DNA from: an uncultured Acidimicrobiaceae bacterium
Lineage (GTDB): Bacteria > Actinomycetota > Acidimicrobiia > Acidimicrobiales > Microtrichaceae
Direction of reading: 5' to 3'
Length of the DNA: 20,293 bases
Assembly (NCBI GenBank): GCA_937868025.1
Contig: CALMLJ010000342.1
Coordinates: 1-20,293, forward strand
In this document: positions 7,441-14,939 of the stretch, piece by piece
Position numbering within the stretch: position 1 is the first letter of the stretch
How the letters are laid out: the number at the start of each line of letters is the position of its first letter
The notes under the pieces: generated by a model
Told to the model about the DNA's origin: nothing
Seen by the model: the letters and a program-made list of their open reading frames with translations, nothing else
The model's database searches: none
Made by a program: the position numbers and the translations under genes

Positions 7441-8208
7441 ATGGAACCCCTTGATCCGCTGGACCAGCTGCTGCGCGGTCGCTCGGCCCCACCCTGGGCG
7501 GAGCGAATTCGCACCGTTCTCTCAGAACGTCGGCCGTGGTTCGTCGCCGGTGGCGTCATCGTCGCGGTCGTCAGTGCGGTCCTGCTCCTGCGTTCGCCGT
7601 CGGGCCCGGCCGAGGTGACGCTGCCGCGTGCGGGTACCGAACCGGCCGGGGTCACCGTTGCCGCCGCCCCGTCGGGTGGCGCGACCGGCGGCGCGGTCGA
7701 TGGGACTGCGAGCACGACGGTTCCGAGGTCCGGATCGAGCGTCGACTCGGGCACGGTCGTCGTCCACGTTGCCGGAGCCGTCGCTGCTCCCGGGCTCGTC
7801 ACGTTGCCGTCCGGGTCGCGGGTCGCCGATGCGGTTGCGCTGGCGGGCGGACTCCGCGCCGATGCCGACGGTGATCGGATCAACCTCGCCGCCCCGGTGT
7901 CCGACGGGGTCCGGGTCTTCATCCCGGTCGTCGGACAACCCGATCCGCCCGTGGCCGTCGCCGTGACGGGTGGCCCGGCCGAGTCTGCCGCCGCGACACC
8001 GTCGCCGACCCAGCCGCTCGACCTCAACACCGCGACGGCGGAGCAACTCGAGGCGTTGCCCGGCGTCGGTCCGTCGACCGCCGCCGCCATCGTCGCCTAC
8101 CGGACCGAGCACGGGCAGTTCCGCTCCGTCGACGAACTCCAGGAGGTTCGTGGCATCGGGCCCGCGAAGTTCGAGGCGGTCGAGTCGTCGGTCACGGTGG
8201 GACCGTGA
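7441..8208 (+). CDS. comEA: ComEA-like DNA-binding protein (SLBB + helix-hairpin-helix)
   Basis: The 255-aa protein has one membrane anchor (about residues 33-50) after a short cytoplasmic N-terminus. A Thr/Ser/Gly/Pro-rich linker follows, then an SLBB-type domain (about 106-163, starting VVVHVAGAV), a second linker, and a tandem helix-hairpin-helix domain (194-252). In the last, LNTATAEQLEALPGVG and a later VRGIGPAKFE are the two hairpin motifs. This is the ComEA receptor that binds incoming double-stranded DNA outside the membrane and hands it to ComEC. The ATG has GGAG eight nt upstream. comEC overlaps its stop by 4 nt (GTGA), so the two form a coupled operon. Pseudopilus genes needed for full natural transformation are not in the window. 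Confidence 0.93.
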   Translation: MEPLDPLDQLLRGRSAPPWAERIRTVLSERRPWFVAGGVIVAVVSAVLLLRSPSGPAEVTLPRAGTEPAGVTVAAAPSGGATGGAVDGTASTTVPRSGSSVDSGTVVVHVAGAVAAPGLVTLPSGSRVADAVALAGGLRADADGDRINLAAPVSDGVRVFIPVVGQPDPPVAVAVTGGPAESAAATPSPTQPLDLNTATAEQLEALPGVGPSTAAAIVAYRTEHGQFRSVDELQEVRGIGPAKFEAVESSVTVGP

Positions 8209-10028
8209 CCGAGCGGGAGATCGTCCTGACCGCGGTCGTGGTGGTGTTGGCGGCAGTGGTGGCGGTCGGGATGCCCTGGTGGGTGGTCGCGGCGGCGACG
8301 GTCCTGTTCGTCGCGGCGCGGCGCCCCGTGGTCGCCGTCGTGCCGCTCGCGCTGATGTCGTCGGCCCTCGCAGCTCGTGCCGAGGCGGGACTCAACGTCG
8401 CCCCGCGTTCGGTGGACGGGGTCGCGACCGTCGTGACCGACCCCGAATCCCGGCCCGGGGGAGTGGTGGTCGAGCTCCGGATCGACGGCCACCGATACCG
8501 ATCGTTCGTCGCCGACGACCTCGCTGCCGAACTCGTCGGGGTATCGGCCGGCGACGAACTGTCGGTGGATGGTCGGGTCGGGCCGCTGTCGGGGCCGTGG
8601 GAGTGGCGGGCGTCGCGCCATCTCGCCGGCCGGTTGGCCGTGCGATCGGTGCGCCGGACGTCGGAGGGGGCGTGGTGGTGGCGGTCGGCCAACTGGATGC
8701 ACCACACCGTCGAAGCCGGGCTTGGTTCGTTCGACCCCGATGTCCGAGCGTTGTTCCTGGGCATCGTGTTCGGCGACGACCGCGGACAGTCCGAGCTCGA
8801 GCAGTTTCGCTTCCGGGCGTCGGGCCTGGGTCACCTGACGGCCGTGTCCGGCCAGAACGTGGCGTTCGTGCTCGTCGCGGCCTCGCCGCTGTTGCGGCGT
8901 CTGCGGTTGCGGTGGCGATGGGCGGCGACCGTCGTGCTGCTGGGTTGGTTCGCGTTGGTGACCCGTCTTGAACCGTCGGTCCTGCGTGCCGTCGCCATGA
9001 GCGCCGTCGCGGCGACGGCCGCGACGTCGGGCCGCTATGCGACGGGTCTGCGGATCCTGTCGGTCGCGGTGATCGGACTCGTCCTGGTCGATCCGTTGCT
9101 GGTGTGGTCGCTCGGCTTCCGGTTGTCGGTCGCCGCGAGTATCGCCCTGGTGACGCTGGCGCGCCCGTTGGCCCGTGTCCTTCTCGGCCCGCAGGTGGTC
9201 GCCGACCTGACGGCGGTGTCACTCGCCGCCCAGGTCGGCACCGCGCCGTTGCTGCTCGGGTTGTCGGGCACTGTCCCGGCCCTCGGCCCGCTCGCCAACC
9301 TGTTGGCCGTGCCCGTGGCGGGCTGGTTGATGGTGTGGGGAGTCGTGACCGGCCCGATCGCCGGCCTGATGGGGGAGCCGGTCGCCGGGTGGATCGGAAT
9401 TCCGTCGCGCTTGATGGTCGGCTGGCTGTCGGGTGTCGCCGACGCGTTCTCTGGTCCCGGCCTACCGCGTCTGGGCGCCTTGGGCGTGGCGGGCATGTCG
9501 GTAGTGGTCGCCGCCCTCCTGATCCGAAACGCGTTGCGGGCGTCGCGCTCCGGCGCCAACCTCGCGGCGCGTTTGGCGTTCGCCGCGCTCGGCGTCGGGG
9601 TGATCGCTGTCGCGGTCGACGCCGGTGGGTTGGTGACCGAGCGCACGGTGTCGGAGGGGCCGGTCTCCGTGTGGTCGGACGGCGACGCCGCGGTGATGGC
9701 GATCGGCGCCGGTGCCGACGAGGAGGGCGTGCTGGGAACGCTCCTTCAATGCCGCTGCCCCCGGCTCGATGTGGTCATCGTCACCGGGGGCGGGCAAATG
9801 TCATCGGCAGCGGTGTACTCGCTGCGTCAGGTGGTCGAGGTTGGAGCGGTGCTGGCGGCGGACCCGGCATCGATCCGGGACGCGGGACCGCTCGTCGAGG
9901 GGGCGGTGGCCGCCGGGAGCCTGCGGATCGAGATCACGCGGCCATCCGGCGGCGCCACCGGTTCAGGTGCCTTGTCGGTCAGTAGTAGTGACGTCGACCG
10001 CCGACCTCGCGGCCGAGCTGGCCCATGA
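8205..10028 (+). CDS. comEC: ComEC/Rec2-type DNA uptake channel; C-terminal region lacks metallo-beta-lactamase ligands
   Basis: The 607-aa membrane protein begins at a GTG overlapping the comEA stop. It has N-terminal hydrophobic helices, a short OB-like extracytoplasmic segment (about 65-150) and the Competence domain (about 175-445). That domain carries the strongly conserved LFLGIVFGDD (183-192) and GLGHLTAVSGQNVAF (207-221). The protein should form the inner-membrane channel for single-stranded DNA import. In many ComEC proteins the C-terminus is a metallo-beta-lactamase-like nuclease with HxHxDH ligands. Here residues about 480-580 keep a similar rhythm (for example LDVVIVTGGGQMSSA at 521-535), but no His cluster is present. 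Either degradation of the non-transported strand is lost or another nuclease does it. The last 50 nt overlap an antisense DUF6131 gene. Confidence 0.92.
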   Translation: MTEREIVLTAVVVVLAAVVAVGMPWWVVAAATVLFVAARRPVVAVVPLALMSSALAARAEAGLNVAPRSVDGVATVVTDPESRPGGVVVELRIDGHRYRSFVADDLAAELVGVSAGDELSVDGRVGPLSGPWEWRASRHLAGRLAVRSVRRTSEGAWWWRSANWMHHTVEAGLGSFDPDVRALFLGIVFGDDRGQSELEQFRFRASGLGHLTAVSGQNVAFVLVAASPLLRRLRLRWRWAATVVLLGWFALVTRLEPSVLRAVAMSAVAATAATSGRYATGLRILSVAVIGLVLVDPLLVWSLGFRLSVAASIALVTLARPLARVLLGPQVVADLTAVSLAAQVGTAPLLLGLSGTVPALGPLANLLAVPVAGWLMVWGVVTGPIAGLMGEPVAGWIGIPSRLMVGWLSGVADAFSGPGLPRLGALGVAGMSVVVAALLIRNALRASRSGANLAARLAFAALGVGVIAVAVDAGGLVTERTVSEGPVSVWSDGDAAVMAIGAGADEEGVLGTLLQCRCPRLDVVIVTGGGQMSSAAVYSLRQVVEVGAVLAADPASIRDAGPLVEGAVAAGSLRIEITRPSGGATGSGALSVSSSDVDRRPRGRAGP

Positions 10029-10134
10029 CCATGAGCACCGCTCCGATCACCAGGAGCAGGATGCCGAGGGACCACAGAATCGAGATCTTGGCGATGAACC
10101 CGACGAGGAGAAGGATGAGACCTGCGGTGATCAT
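9979..10134 (-). CDS. DUF6131 family small membrane protein
   Basis: This 51-aa peptide starts MITAGLILLLVGFI and ends GRRHYY. Two hydrophobic helices (about 3-14 and 18-37) are joined by KISILW, with a basic C-terminal tail. The sequence matches the small actinobacterial DUF6131 family as I know it; no function is established. The ATG at 10134 is preceded by GGAGG (minus strand, 10144-10148) at 9-nt spacing. A longer frame upstream is rejected because it lacks a ribosome site and its extra residues are not family-like. The 3' end runs 50 nt into the end of comEC on the opposite strand. Confidence 0.82.
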   Translation of the reverse strand: MITAGLILLLVGFIAKISILWSLGILLLVIGAVLMVMGQLGREVGGRRHYY

Positions 10135-10143
10135 GGGATGAAC

Positions 10144-10148
10144 CTCCG
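10144..10148 (-). promoter_or_regulatory. Shine-Dalgarno site of the DUF6131 gene
   Basis: GGAGG on the minus strand, nine nt before the ATG, is one of the strongest ribosome sites in the window and fixes the start of the 51-aa peptide. Confidence 0.6.
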
Positions 10149-10240
10149 TGTAGCTGGACGGTCGATCGATACCCCGCCGGCACGCCGGTGGAACCACCCG
10201 GGCGGGGGATCTGCCGGATTCGGTGTCGGTGGCACCCGGC

Positions 10241-10246
10241 TAGCGT
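10241..10246 (+). promoter_or_regulatory. Leaderless -10 box (TAGCGT) upstream of the 79-aa gene and holA
   Basis: TAGCGT, then six bases (CGGGGC), then the GTG at 10253. The geometry is identical to that at 1964-1969 and 19714-19719 and supports both the start and the reality of the small gene. It is the nearest promoter candidate for holA. Confidence 0.55.
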
Positions 10247-10252
10247 CGGGGC

Positions 10253-10492
10253 GTGCCCGCCGAGCCCGCTCCCGACTCCACCGACCACGGCCACACCCCT
10301 CCCGACCCCGACGTGGCCGTTCCCGCGGGTGTCGGCACGACGATTGCCGGGTGGACGATCGCGGCGATGGCGGGCTCCGACGTCGACGCCGGGTCGTTGG
10401 CGGCGGTCGAGGTGCGCCGCCTGCGCCGCGTGCAGGCCGCCGTCGCCGCGCTGCGGGCGAGCGCTCCACGATCCGCCGGGAAGCCGGCGTGA
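10253..10492 (+). CDS. Unknown 79-aa protein coupled to holA
   Basis: I do not recognise this protein. The first 30 residues are Pro/Asp/His-rich and probably disordered. Residues about 30-70 (GWTIAAMAGSDVDAG, then a VRRLRRVQAAVAALRA helix) look like a short amphipathic, basic helical segment. There is no membrane segment, cysteine or obvious motif. Support for its being real: a TAGCGT leaderless -10 six nt before its GTG, and a GTGA overlap of its stop with the holA start. It could instead be a translated leader that only delivers ribosomes to holA. High GC makes chance frames common, so confidence is moderate. Confidence 0.6.
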   Translation: MPAEPAPDSTDHGHTPPDPDVAVPAGVGTTIAGWTIAAMAGSDVDAGSLAAVEVRRLRRVQAAVAALRASAPRSAGKPA

Positions 10493-11502
10493 ACGAACCG
10501 ATCATCCTGCTGAAGGGCTCCGACCCGGTGCTGTTGGCCGATGCCGCCGCGGCCCGGCTGTCCGTGTTGCTCGGTGATCGTGACCACGACGAGGTCGTGG
10601 ACATGTTCTCCGGTGACGACTTTGACCTCTCCGACGCCGTCCTCGCGGCGCAGGCGGTCTCCATGTTCGGTGATCGTGTGATCGTCGTTCGCAACGCCTC
10701 GCGGTTCAACGTCGAAGCGCTCGGACCACTCATCGCCTACGCCGACGATCCCAACCCGACCTCGCGCGTCCTCGTCGTCTGGGACAAACCGATGAGCCCG
10801 TCGGGGCACGCCCACGCCGTGCCGAAGAAACTCACCGACGCGGTGAAGGCGTGCGGCGGTGTGGTGTCCGACAGCGACGTGTCGCCCAACGCGAAGGTTC
10901 GGCAGGGGTGGCTCGACGAGCACCTGGCCGCGGCCGCCGTGAAGTTCCTGCCGGCGACCAAGTCGCTCATCATCGAACGCCTGGGCGAGGACGTCTCCCG
11001 GCTCGGCGGGGTGATCCGTCTGTTGGAGGCGACCTATCCGCCCGGTTCCAAGCTCAGCCCCGACGAGGTCGAACCGTTCCTCGGCGAGGCGGGGTCGGTG
11101 CCCCCGTGGGAGCTGACCGATGCCATCGACAAGGGCGACGTCGCACTGGCGGTGTCGAAGCTGCGTCGCATGATGAGCGCGGGCGAACGCCATCCGCTGG
11201 CCATCATGTCGACCCTCGGCACCCACTTCCAGCGCATGCTCCGGCTCGACGGCGCCGGGGTCCGCAACGAGCAGGAGGCCGCCGATCTGCTCGGCATGAA
11301 GAAGGGGTCGACGTTCCCCGCCAAGAAGGCCATGCAGCAGGGGCGCAACCTCGGCTCCGATCGTCTCGCCCGGGCCGTCCGGTTGCTGGCCCGCGCCGAC
11401 GTCGAGCTACGGGGAGCGACGGCCGTGCCGTCCGAAGCGGTCATGGAGGTCCTGGTGGCCCGCCTCGCCCAGCTCTCCCGCGGCGGAGCGCCCCGCCGCT
11501 AG
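10489..11502 (+). CDS. holA: DNA polymerase III delta subunit (clamp loader)
   Basis: This 337-aa protein is the HolA delta subunit, which opens the beta clamp in the clamp-loader complex. It begins MNEPIILLKGSDPVLL, the usual delta N-terminus. The middle holds the typical RVLVVWDKP segment and KFLPATKSLIIERLGED. The C-terminal collar domain includes PPWELTDAIDKGD, a helical RRMMSAGERHPLAIMSTLGTHF block and the final RADVELRG motif. No P-loop is expected in delta and none is seen. The GTG start overlaps the preceding small gene's stop (GTGA). Length and domain order are normal. It converges on rpsT across a hairpin; holA next to rpsT and lepA is a widespread bacterial arrangement. Confidence 0.95.
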   Translation: MNEPIILLKGSDPVLLADAAAARLSVLLGDRDHDEVVDMFSGDDFDLSDAVLAAQAVSMFGDRVIVVRNASRFNVEALGPLIAYADDPNPTSRVLVVWDKPMSPSGHAHAVPKKLTDAVKACGGVVSDSDVSPNAKVRQGWLDEHLAAAAVKFLPATKSLIIERLGEDVSRLGGVIRLLEATYPPGSKLSPDEVEPFLGEAGSVPPWELTDAIDKGDVALAVSKLRRMMSAGERHPLAIMSTLGTHFQRMLRLDGAGVRNEQEAADLLGMKKGSTFPAKKAMQQGRNLGSDRLARAVRLLARADVELRGATAVPSEAVMEVLVARLAQLSRGGAPRR

Positions 11503-11544
11503 CAACCGGTGGCGCGGCAGAACCGGTGGTGTCGGGACGCGAAG

Positions 11545-11564
11545 GAGCCGCCCGAAGGCGGCTC
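11545..11564. terminator. Hairpin between convergent holA and rpsT
   Basis: GAGCCGCC, CGAA and GGCGGCTC form a perfect 8-bp stem with a tetraloop. Read on the minus strand (rpsT mRNA) the loop is C(UUCG)G, the exceptionally stable tetraloop. The hairpin lies 34 nt beyond the rpsT stop. No U-tract follows on either strand. Confidence 0.6.
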
Positions 11565-11598
11565 GTTCGGTGATCTTCGGTTGTCGGAGGACGACGAC

Positions 11599-11874
11599 TC
11601 AGGAGGCGGCGTCTTCGGAGAGACGCGCCAGGCGCTTCACGAGGCGGGACTTCTTGCGGGCCGCAGCGTTCTTGTGGATGACGCCCTTGGTGGCGGCACG
11701 GTCGATGGTGGAGATGGCCGTGCGCAGCGTGGCCTCGGACTCCTCGGCACCGTTCGCAGCGGCCGTCTCGGCGCTCTTGATGCGCGTCTTGAGGTTGGAA
11801 CGCACAGCCTTGTTGCGAAGGCGGGCCTTCTCGTTCTGCTTGTTGCGCTTGATCTGGCTCTTGATGTTGGCCAC
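11599..11874 (-). CDS. rpsT: Ribosomal protein S20
   Basis: The protein has 91 aa, begins MANIKSQIKRNKQNEKARLRN and ends in the typical KGVIHKNAAARKKSRLVKRL. It is strongly basic and helical throughout, as expected for S20, which binds 16S rRNA in the small subunit. The start is GTG at 11874, chosen because ANIKSQIKR is the invariant N-terminus; an upstream in-frame ATG would add an unrelated Arg/Pro-rich stretch. Only a weak AAGG precedes the start. It is divergent from lepA and convergent with holA. S20 autoregulates in some bacteria; the leader of about 90 nt could allow this, but I identify no defined element. Confidence 0.97.
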   Translation of the reverse strand: MANIKSQIKRNKQNEKARLRNKAVRSNLKTRIKSAETAAANGAEESEATLRTAISTIDRAATKGVIHKNAAARKKSRLVKRLARLSEDAAS

Positions 11875-11972
11875 GGTGAACCTTGCAGTCTCGGGATCAG
11901 CGGTGCGTGAGCGGTGCGGGATCCGGGGGATGAACGGGCGGCGCGGCGCGAGGGCCGACACACGACTCAACG

Positions 11973-12000
11973 AGTGTAGTGGTTCGACGGCGGCACGTCA
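11973..12000 (-). promoter_or_regulatory. Probable rpsT promoter
   Basis: On the minus strand TGACGT (11995-12000) and TACACT (11973-11978) are 16 nt apart, a reasonable -35/-10 pair. It gives a leader of roughly 90 nt before the GTG of rpsT. Confidence 0.5.
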
Positions 12001-12033
12001 TCTCCGCCCGATCGGGTGTCCCCGCAGGCTTGC

Positions 12034-12039
12034 TAGCGT
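12034..12039 (+). promoter_or_regulatory. Leaderless -10 box (TAGCGT) of lepA
   Basis: TAGCGT lies 9 nt before the GTG at 12049. No Shine-Dalgarno is present between them. The spacing allows transcription to begin within about three bases of the start codon. Confidence 0.5.
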
Positions 12040-12048
12040 GGCATCGTC

Positions 12049-13836
12049 GTGACCGAGCTCTCCCGAATCCGCAACCTGTCGATCATCGCCCACATCGACC
12101 ATGGCAAGTCGACCCTCGCCGACCGCATCCTCGAGATCACCGGCGCCGTCGACGCGCGTGACATGCGGGCCCAGTACCTCGACTCGATGGACCTCGAACG
12201 CGAGCGTGGCATCACGATCAAGCTGCAGTCGGTCCGGCTCGACTACAAGGACCACGTCATCCACCTCATCGACACGCCCGGCCACGTCGACTTCGGCTAC
12301 GAGGTGTCCCGGTCGCTGGCGGCGTGTGAGGGCGTGATCCTGGTCGTCGACGCCAGTCAGGGCATCGAGGCGCAGACCCTCGCCAACTGCTACCTGGCGC
12401 TCGAGAACGACCTCGAGATCGTGGCGTGTCTCAACAAGATCGACCTGCCCGCGGCCGAACCCGACCTCTACGCCGCGGAGATCGAGCAGATCCTCGGGAT
12501 CCCCGCCGACGACATCCTCCGTATCTCCGCCAAGACCGGTGAGGGCGTCGCCGAGCTGCTCGATGCCGTGGTCGAGCGCATCCCGGCCCCGACGGGCGAG
12601 ATCGACGAGCCGCTGCAGGCGCTGATCTTCGACTCGCATTTCGACAGCTACCGGGGCGTCGTCAGCTCGGTGCGGGTCATGAACGGCCAGCTCCGTACCG
12701 GCTCCAAGCTCAAGTTCATGCAGGCCGGCGTGACCCACGAGGCGATCGAGGTCGGCGGCCGGCGACCCGAGAACACCCCGGTCCCGGCGCTCGGCCCCGG
12801 CGAGGTCGGCTATCTCATCGCCGGCATCAAGGATGTCGGCGAGGCTCGCTCCGGCGAGACCATCACCGAGGCCGCCCGTCCCGCTGCCCAGCCGCTGGAC
12901 GGCTACATGGAGCCCAAGCCCATGGTCTTCTGCGGGCTGTTCCCCGTCGACGGCGACGCGTTCGACGACCTCCGCGACGCCCTCGAGAAACTCCGGCTCA
13001 ACGACAGCTCGTTCACCTACGAGCCCGAGGTGTCGGGCGCGCTCGGCTTCGGATTCCGGTTGGGGTACCTCGGCCTGTTGCACATGGAGATCGTGCGCGA
13101 ACGGCTCGAGCGGGAGTTCGACCTCAACCTGATCGCGACCGCACCGTCGGTCGAGTACCGCCTGGTCAAGGAGGACGGCACCGAGGTCGTCGTCGACAAC
13201 CCGGCCGACGTTCCCCCTCCGTCGGAGTACAAGCACATCCTCGAGCCGTACTTCGCCTGCTCGATCATCACCCCGAGCAACTACGTCGGCACCCTCATGG
13301 ACCTCTGCCAGAGTCGCCGCGGCGAGATGAAGAAGATCGACTACCTCTCGCCCGAGCGTGTCGAGCTGCAGTACCGCATCCCGCTCGCCGAGGTCGTCAT
13401 CGACTTCTTCGACCAGATGAAGAGCCGCACCCAGGGCTACGCCTCGCTCGACTACGAGCCCGACGGGTACGACGCCTCGCAGCTCGTCCGGGTCGACATC
13501 CTCCTCAACGCCGAGCAGGTCGACGCGTTCTGCACGATCGTCCACAAGGACCGGGCGTACGACTACGGCAAGAAGATGTGCGAGAAGCTGAAGGAGATCA
13601 TCCCCCGTCAGCAGTTCGACGTGCCGATCCAGGCAGCGATCGGGGGGCGATTCATCGCCCGCCAGACCGTCAAGGCCTACCGCAAGGACGTCACCGCCAA
13701 GCTGTACGGCGGCGACATCACTCGCAAGAAGAAGCTGCTCACCAAGCAGAAGGAAGGCAAGAAGCGGATGAAGAACATCGGCCGGGTCGAACTCCCCTCC
13801 GACGCCTTCATCACCGCGTTGAGGTTGGACGACTGA
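12049..13836 (+). CDS. lepA: Elongation factor 4 (LepA), ribosome-associated GTPase
   Basis: This 595-aa translational GTPase has all G motifs: HIDHGKST (15-22), RERGITI (51-57), DTPGH (75-79), NKID (129-132) and SAKTG (160-164). Domain II and the EF-G-like domains follow, and then the LepA-specific C-terminal domain ending [18 protein letters not shown]...[11 protein letters not shown]4 acts on the ribosome and influences translocation and initiation. Length is standard for full-length LepA. The start is GTG and the N-terminus ([15 protein letters not shown]) fits the family, so no upstream extension is needed. It is divergent from rpsT. The next gene, hrcA, is 50 nt downstream with its own CIRCE promoter; hemW, often found between lepA and hrcA, is absent here. 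Confidence 0.99.
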   Translation: MTELSRIRNLSIIAHIDHGKSTLADRILEITGAVDARDMRAQYLDSMDLERERGITIKLQSVRLDYKDHVIHLIDTPGHVDFGYEVSRSLAACEGVILVVDASQGIEAQTLANCYLALENDLEIVACLNKIDLPAAEPDLYAAEIEQILGIPADDILRISAKTGEGVAELLDAVVERIPAPTGEIDEPLQALIFDSHFDSYRGVVSSVRVMNGQLRTGSKLKFMQAGVTHEAIEVGGRRPENTPVPALGPGEVGYLIAGIKDVGEARSGETITEAARPAAQPLDGYMEPKPMVFCGLFPVDGDAFDDLRDALEKLRLNDSSFTYEPEVSGALGFGFRLGYLGLLHMEIVRERLEREFDLNLIATAPSVEYRLVKEDGTEVVVDNPADVPPPSEYKHILEPYFACSIITPSNYVGTLMDLCQSRRGEMKKIDYLSPERVELQYRIPLAEVVIDFFDQMKSRTQGYASLDYEPDGYDASQLVRVDILLNAEQVDAFCTIVHKDRAYDYGKKMCEKLKEIIPRQQFDVPIQAAIGGRFIARQTVKAYRKDVTAKLYGGDITRKKKLLTKQKEGKKRMKNIGRVELPSDAFITALRLDD

Positions 13837-13857
13837 TCGACGCGTTCCCGCCGACGG

Positions 13858-13884
13858 TTGGCACTCGCGTACACTGAGTGCCAA
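13858..13884. promoter_or_regulatory. CIRCE operator overlapping the hrcA -10 box
   Basis: TTGGCACTC, nine bases, GAGTGCCAA form a perfect 9-9-9 inverted repeat differing from the CIRCE consensus (TTAGCACTC-N9-GAGTGCTAA) by one symmetric change in each arm. The 9-nt spacer contains TACACT (13870-13875) as -10. HrcA bound here would directly occlude RNA polymerase. The right arm ends 2 nt before the ATG. Confidence 0.95.
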
Positions 13885-13886
13885 TC

Positions 13887-14912
13887 ATGCTCGACGACCG
13901 GAAATCCGCAATCCTCCGTGCCGTCGTCCAGACCTACATCGAGACGGCCCAGCCGGTCGGCTCGACGCACGTGGTCGATGCGACGGCGATCGGGGTGTCT
14001 CCCGCCACCGTGCGCAGTGAGATGACGGTGCTCGAACGCGAGGGGTACCTGACCCAGCCGCACACGTCCGCCGGCCGGATCCCGACCGAGAAGGGCTACC
14101 GCTTCTTCGTCGACGAGATCGGACCGGGTGAGCTTGGTCCGGCCCAGCACCGCCAGGTCCGGGGCTTCTTCTCCCACGCCCACGGCGAGCTCGAGGAGAT
14201 GCTGCGGGCCACGTCGAGGATGCTGTCGAAGTTGACCTCGACCGCAGCGCTCGTGGTCGGCGAGGTCGCCGACCCGGCATCGGTGCGGTCGGTGCAGCTC
14301 GTGGGTCTCGGCCCGACGACCTACCTGATCGTTGTGGTCCTGAGCTCGGGCTCGGTCATCAAGCGCACCGTCGAGCGCACGGCGGACGTGGCCGACGACA
14401 CCCTGCACGCGGTCGGTGCCCACCTCACGTCGAAGCTGATGGGCAAGTCGCTGGCGACCCTCAACTCGGTCGTGCCGTCCGAGGGTCCGCCGGCCGGTCA
14501 GCACGTCATCGATGCCGACGCCGACGTGGTGCTCGTCGAGGCGATCGAGGCCATCCAGGCGGCCACCAACGAGTCGGGTCGATCGGTGCATGTCGAAGGG
14601 GCGTCCCACATCGCCGGCGCGTTCGACGCGTCGTCGACGTTGCGCGAGGTCCTGGGGTTGCTCGAACAGCAGGTCGCCGTGGTCACGCTGCTGCGCGACG
14701 TGATGGACCGCGGCCTCACGGTCGCGATCGGTTCCGAGACCGGGGTCACGACGCTCGCCGAGTGTTCGTTGGTCGTCGCTCCCTACATGGTGGGCGGCGA
14801 GCAGGCGGGCACGATCGGTGTGCTCGGTCCGACCCGCATGAACTACCAGGAGACGTTGGCGGCGGTGGCCGTGGTCAGCAACCGCCTGAGCCGACTGCTG
14901 AGCGAAGGCTGA
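13887..14912 (+). CDS. hrcA: Heat-inducible transcription repressor HrcA
   Basis: The 341-aa repressor binds CIRCE operators and releases them on heat shock when GroEL is titrated away. The N-terminal winged helix carries the diagnostic VSPATVRSEMTVLEREGYL (38-56) and HTSAGRIPTEKGYRFFVD (59-76). The GAF-like C-terminal part contains VGPTRMNYQ-type sequence (LGPTRMNYQETLAAV). The start is ATG at 13887. An in-frame GTG nine nt earlier lies inside the CIRCE right arm, before the expected transcription start, and is rejected. The CIRCE/-10 overlap directly upstream shows autoregulation. dnaJ follows after 27 nt, presumably on the same transcript. Confidence 0.97.
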   Translation: MLDDRKSAILRAVVQTYIETAQPVGSTHVVDATAIGVSPATVRSEMTVLEREGYLTQPHTSAGRIPTEKGYRFFVDEIGPGELGPAQHRQVRGFFSHAHGELEEMLRATSRMLSKLTSTAALVVGEVADPASVRSVQLVGLGPTTYLIVVVLSSGSVIKRTVERTADVADDTLHAVGAHLTSKLMGKSLATLNSVVPSEGPPAGQHVIDADADVVLVEAIEAIQAATNESGRSVHVEGASHIAGAFDASSTLREVLGLLEQQVAVVTLLRDVMDRGLTVAIGSETGVTTLAECSLVVAPYMVGGEQAGTIGVLGPTRMNYQETLAAVAVVSNRLSRLLSEG

Positions 14913-14939
14913 GCCCGTGCAGAAAGAGTGTGTTGAGCG

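Noticed and set aside
10028..10488. holA starting further upstream in its open frame
   Set aside because: Known delta subunits begin with the ILLKGSDP strand; upstream residues are low-complexity, and the GTG at 10489 overlaps the previous stop.
11998..13884. 628-codon open frame antisense to lepA
   Set aside because: lepA on the other strand has every GTPase motif; this frame has shadow composition and no motif.
13878..13886. GTG start for hrcA three codons upstream
   Set aside because: It sits in the CIRCE right arm only 2 nt after the -10 box, before the expected transcription start.
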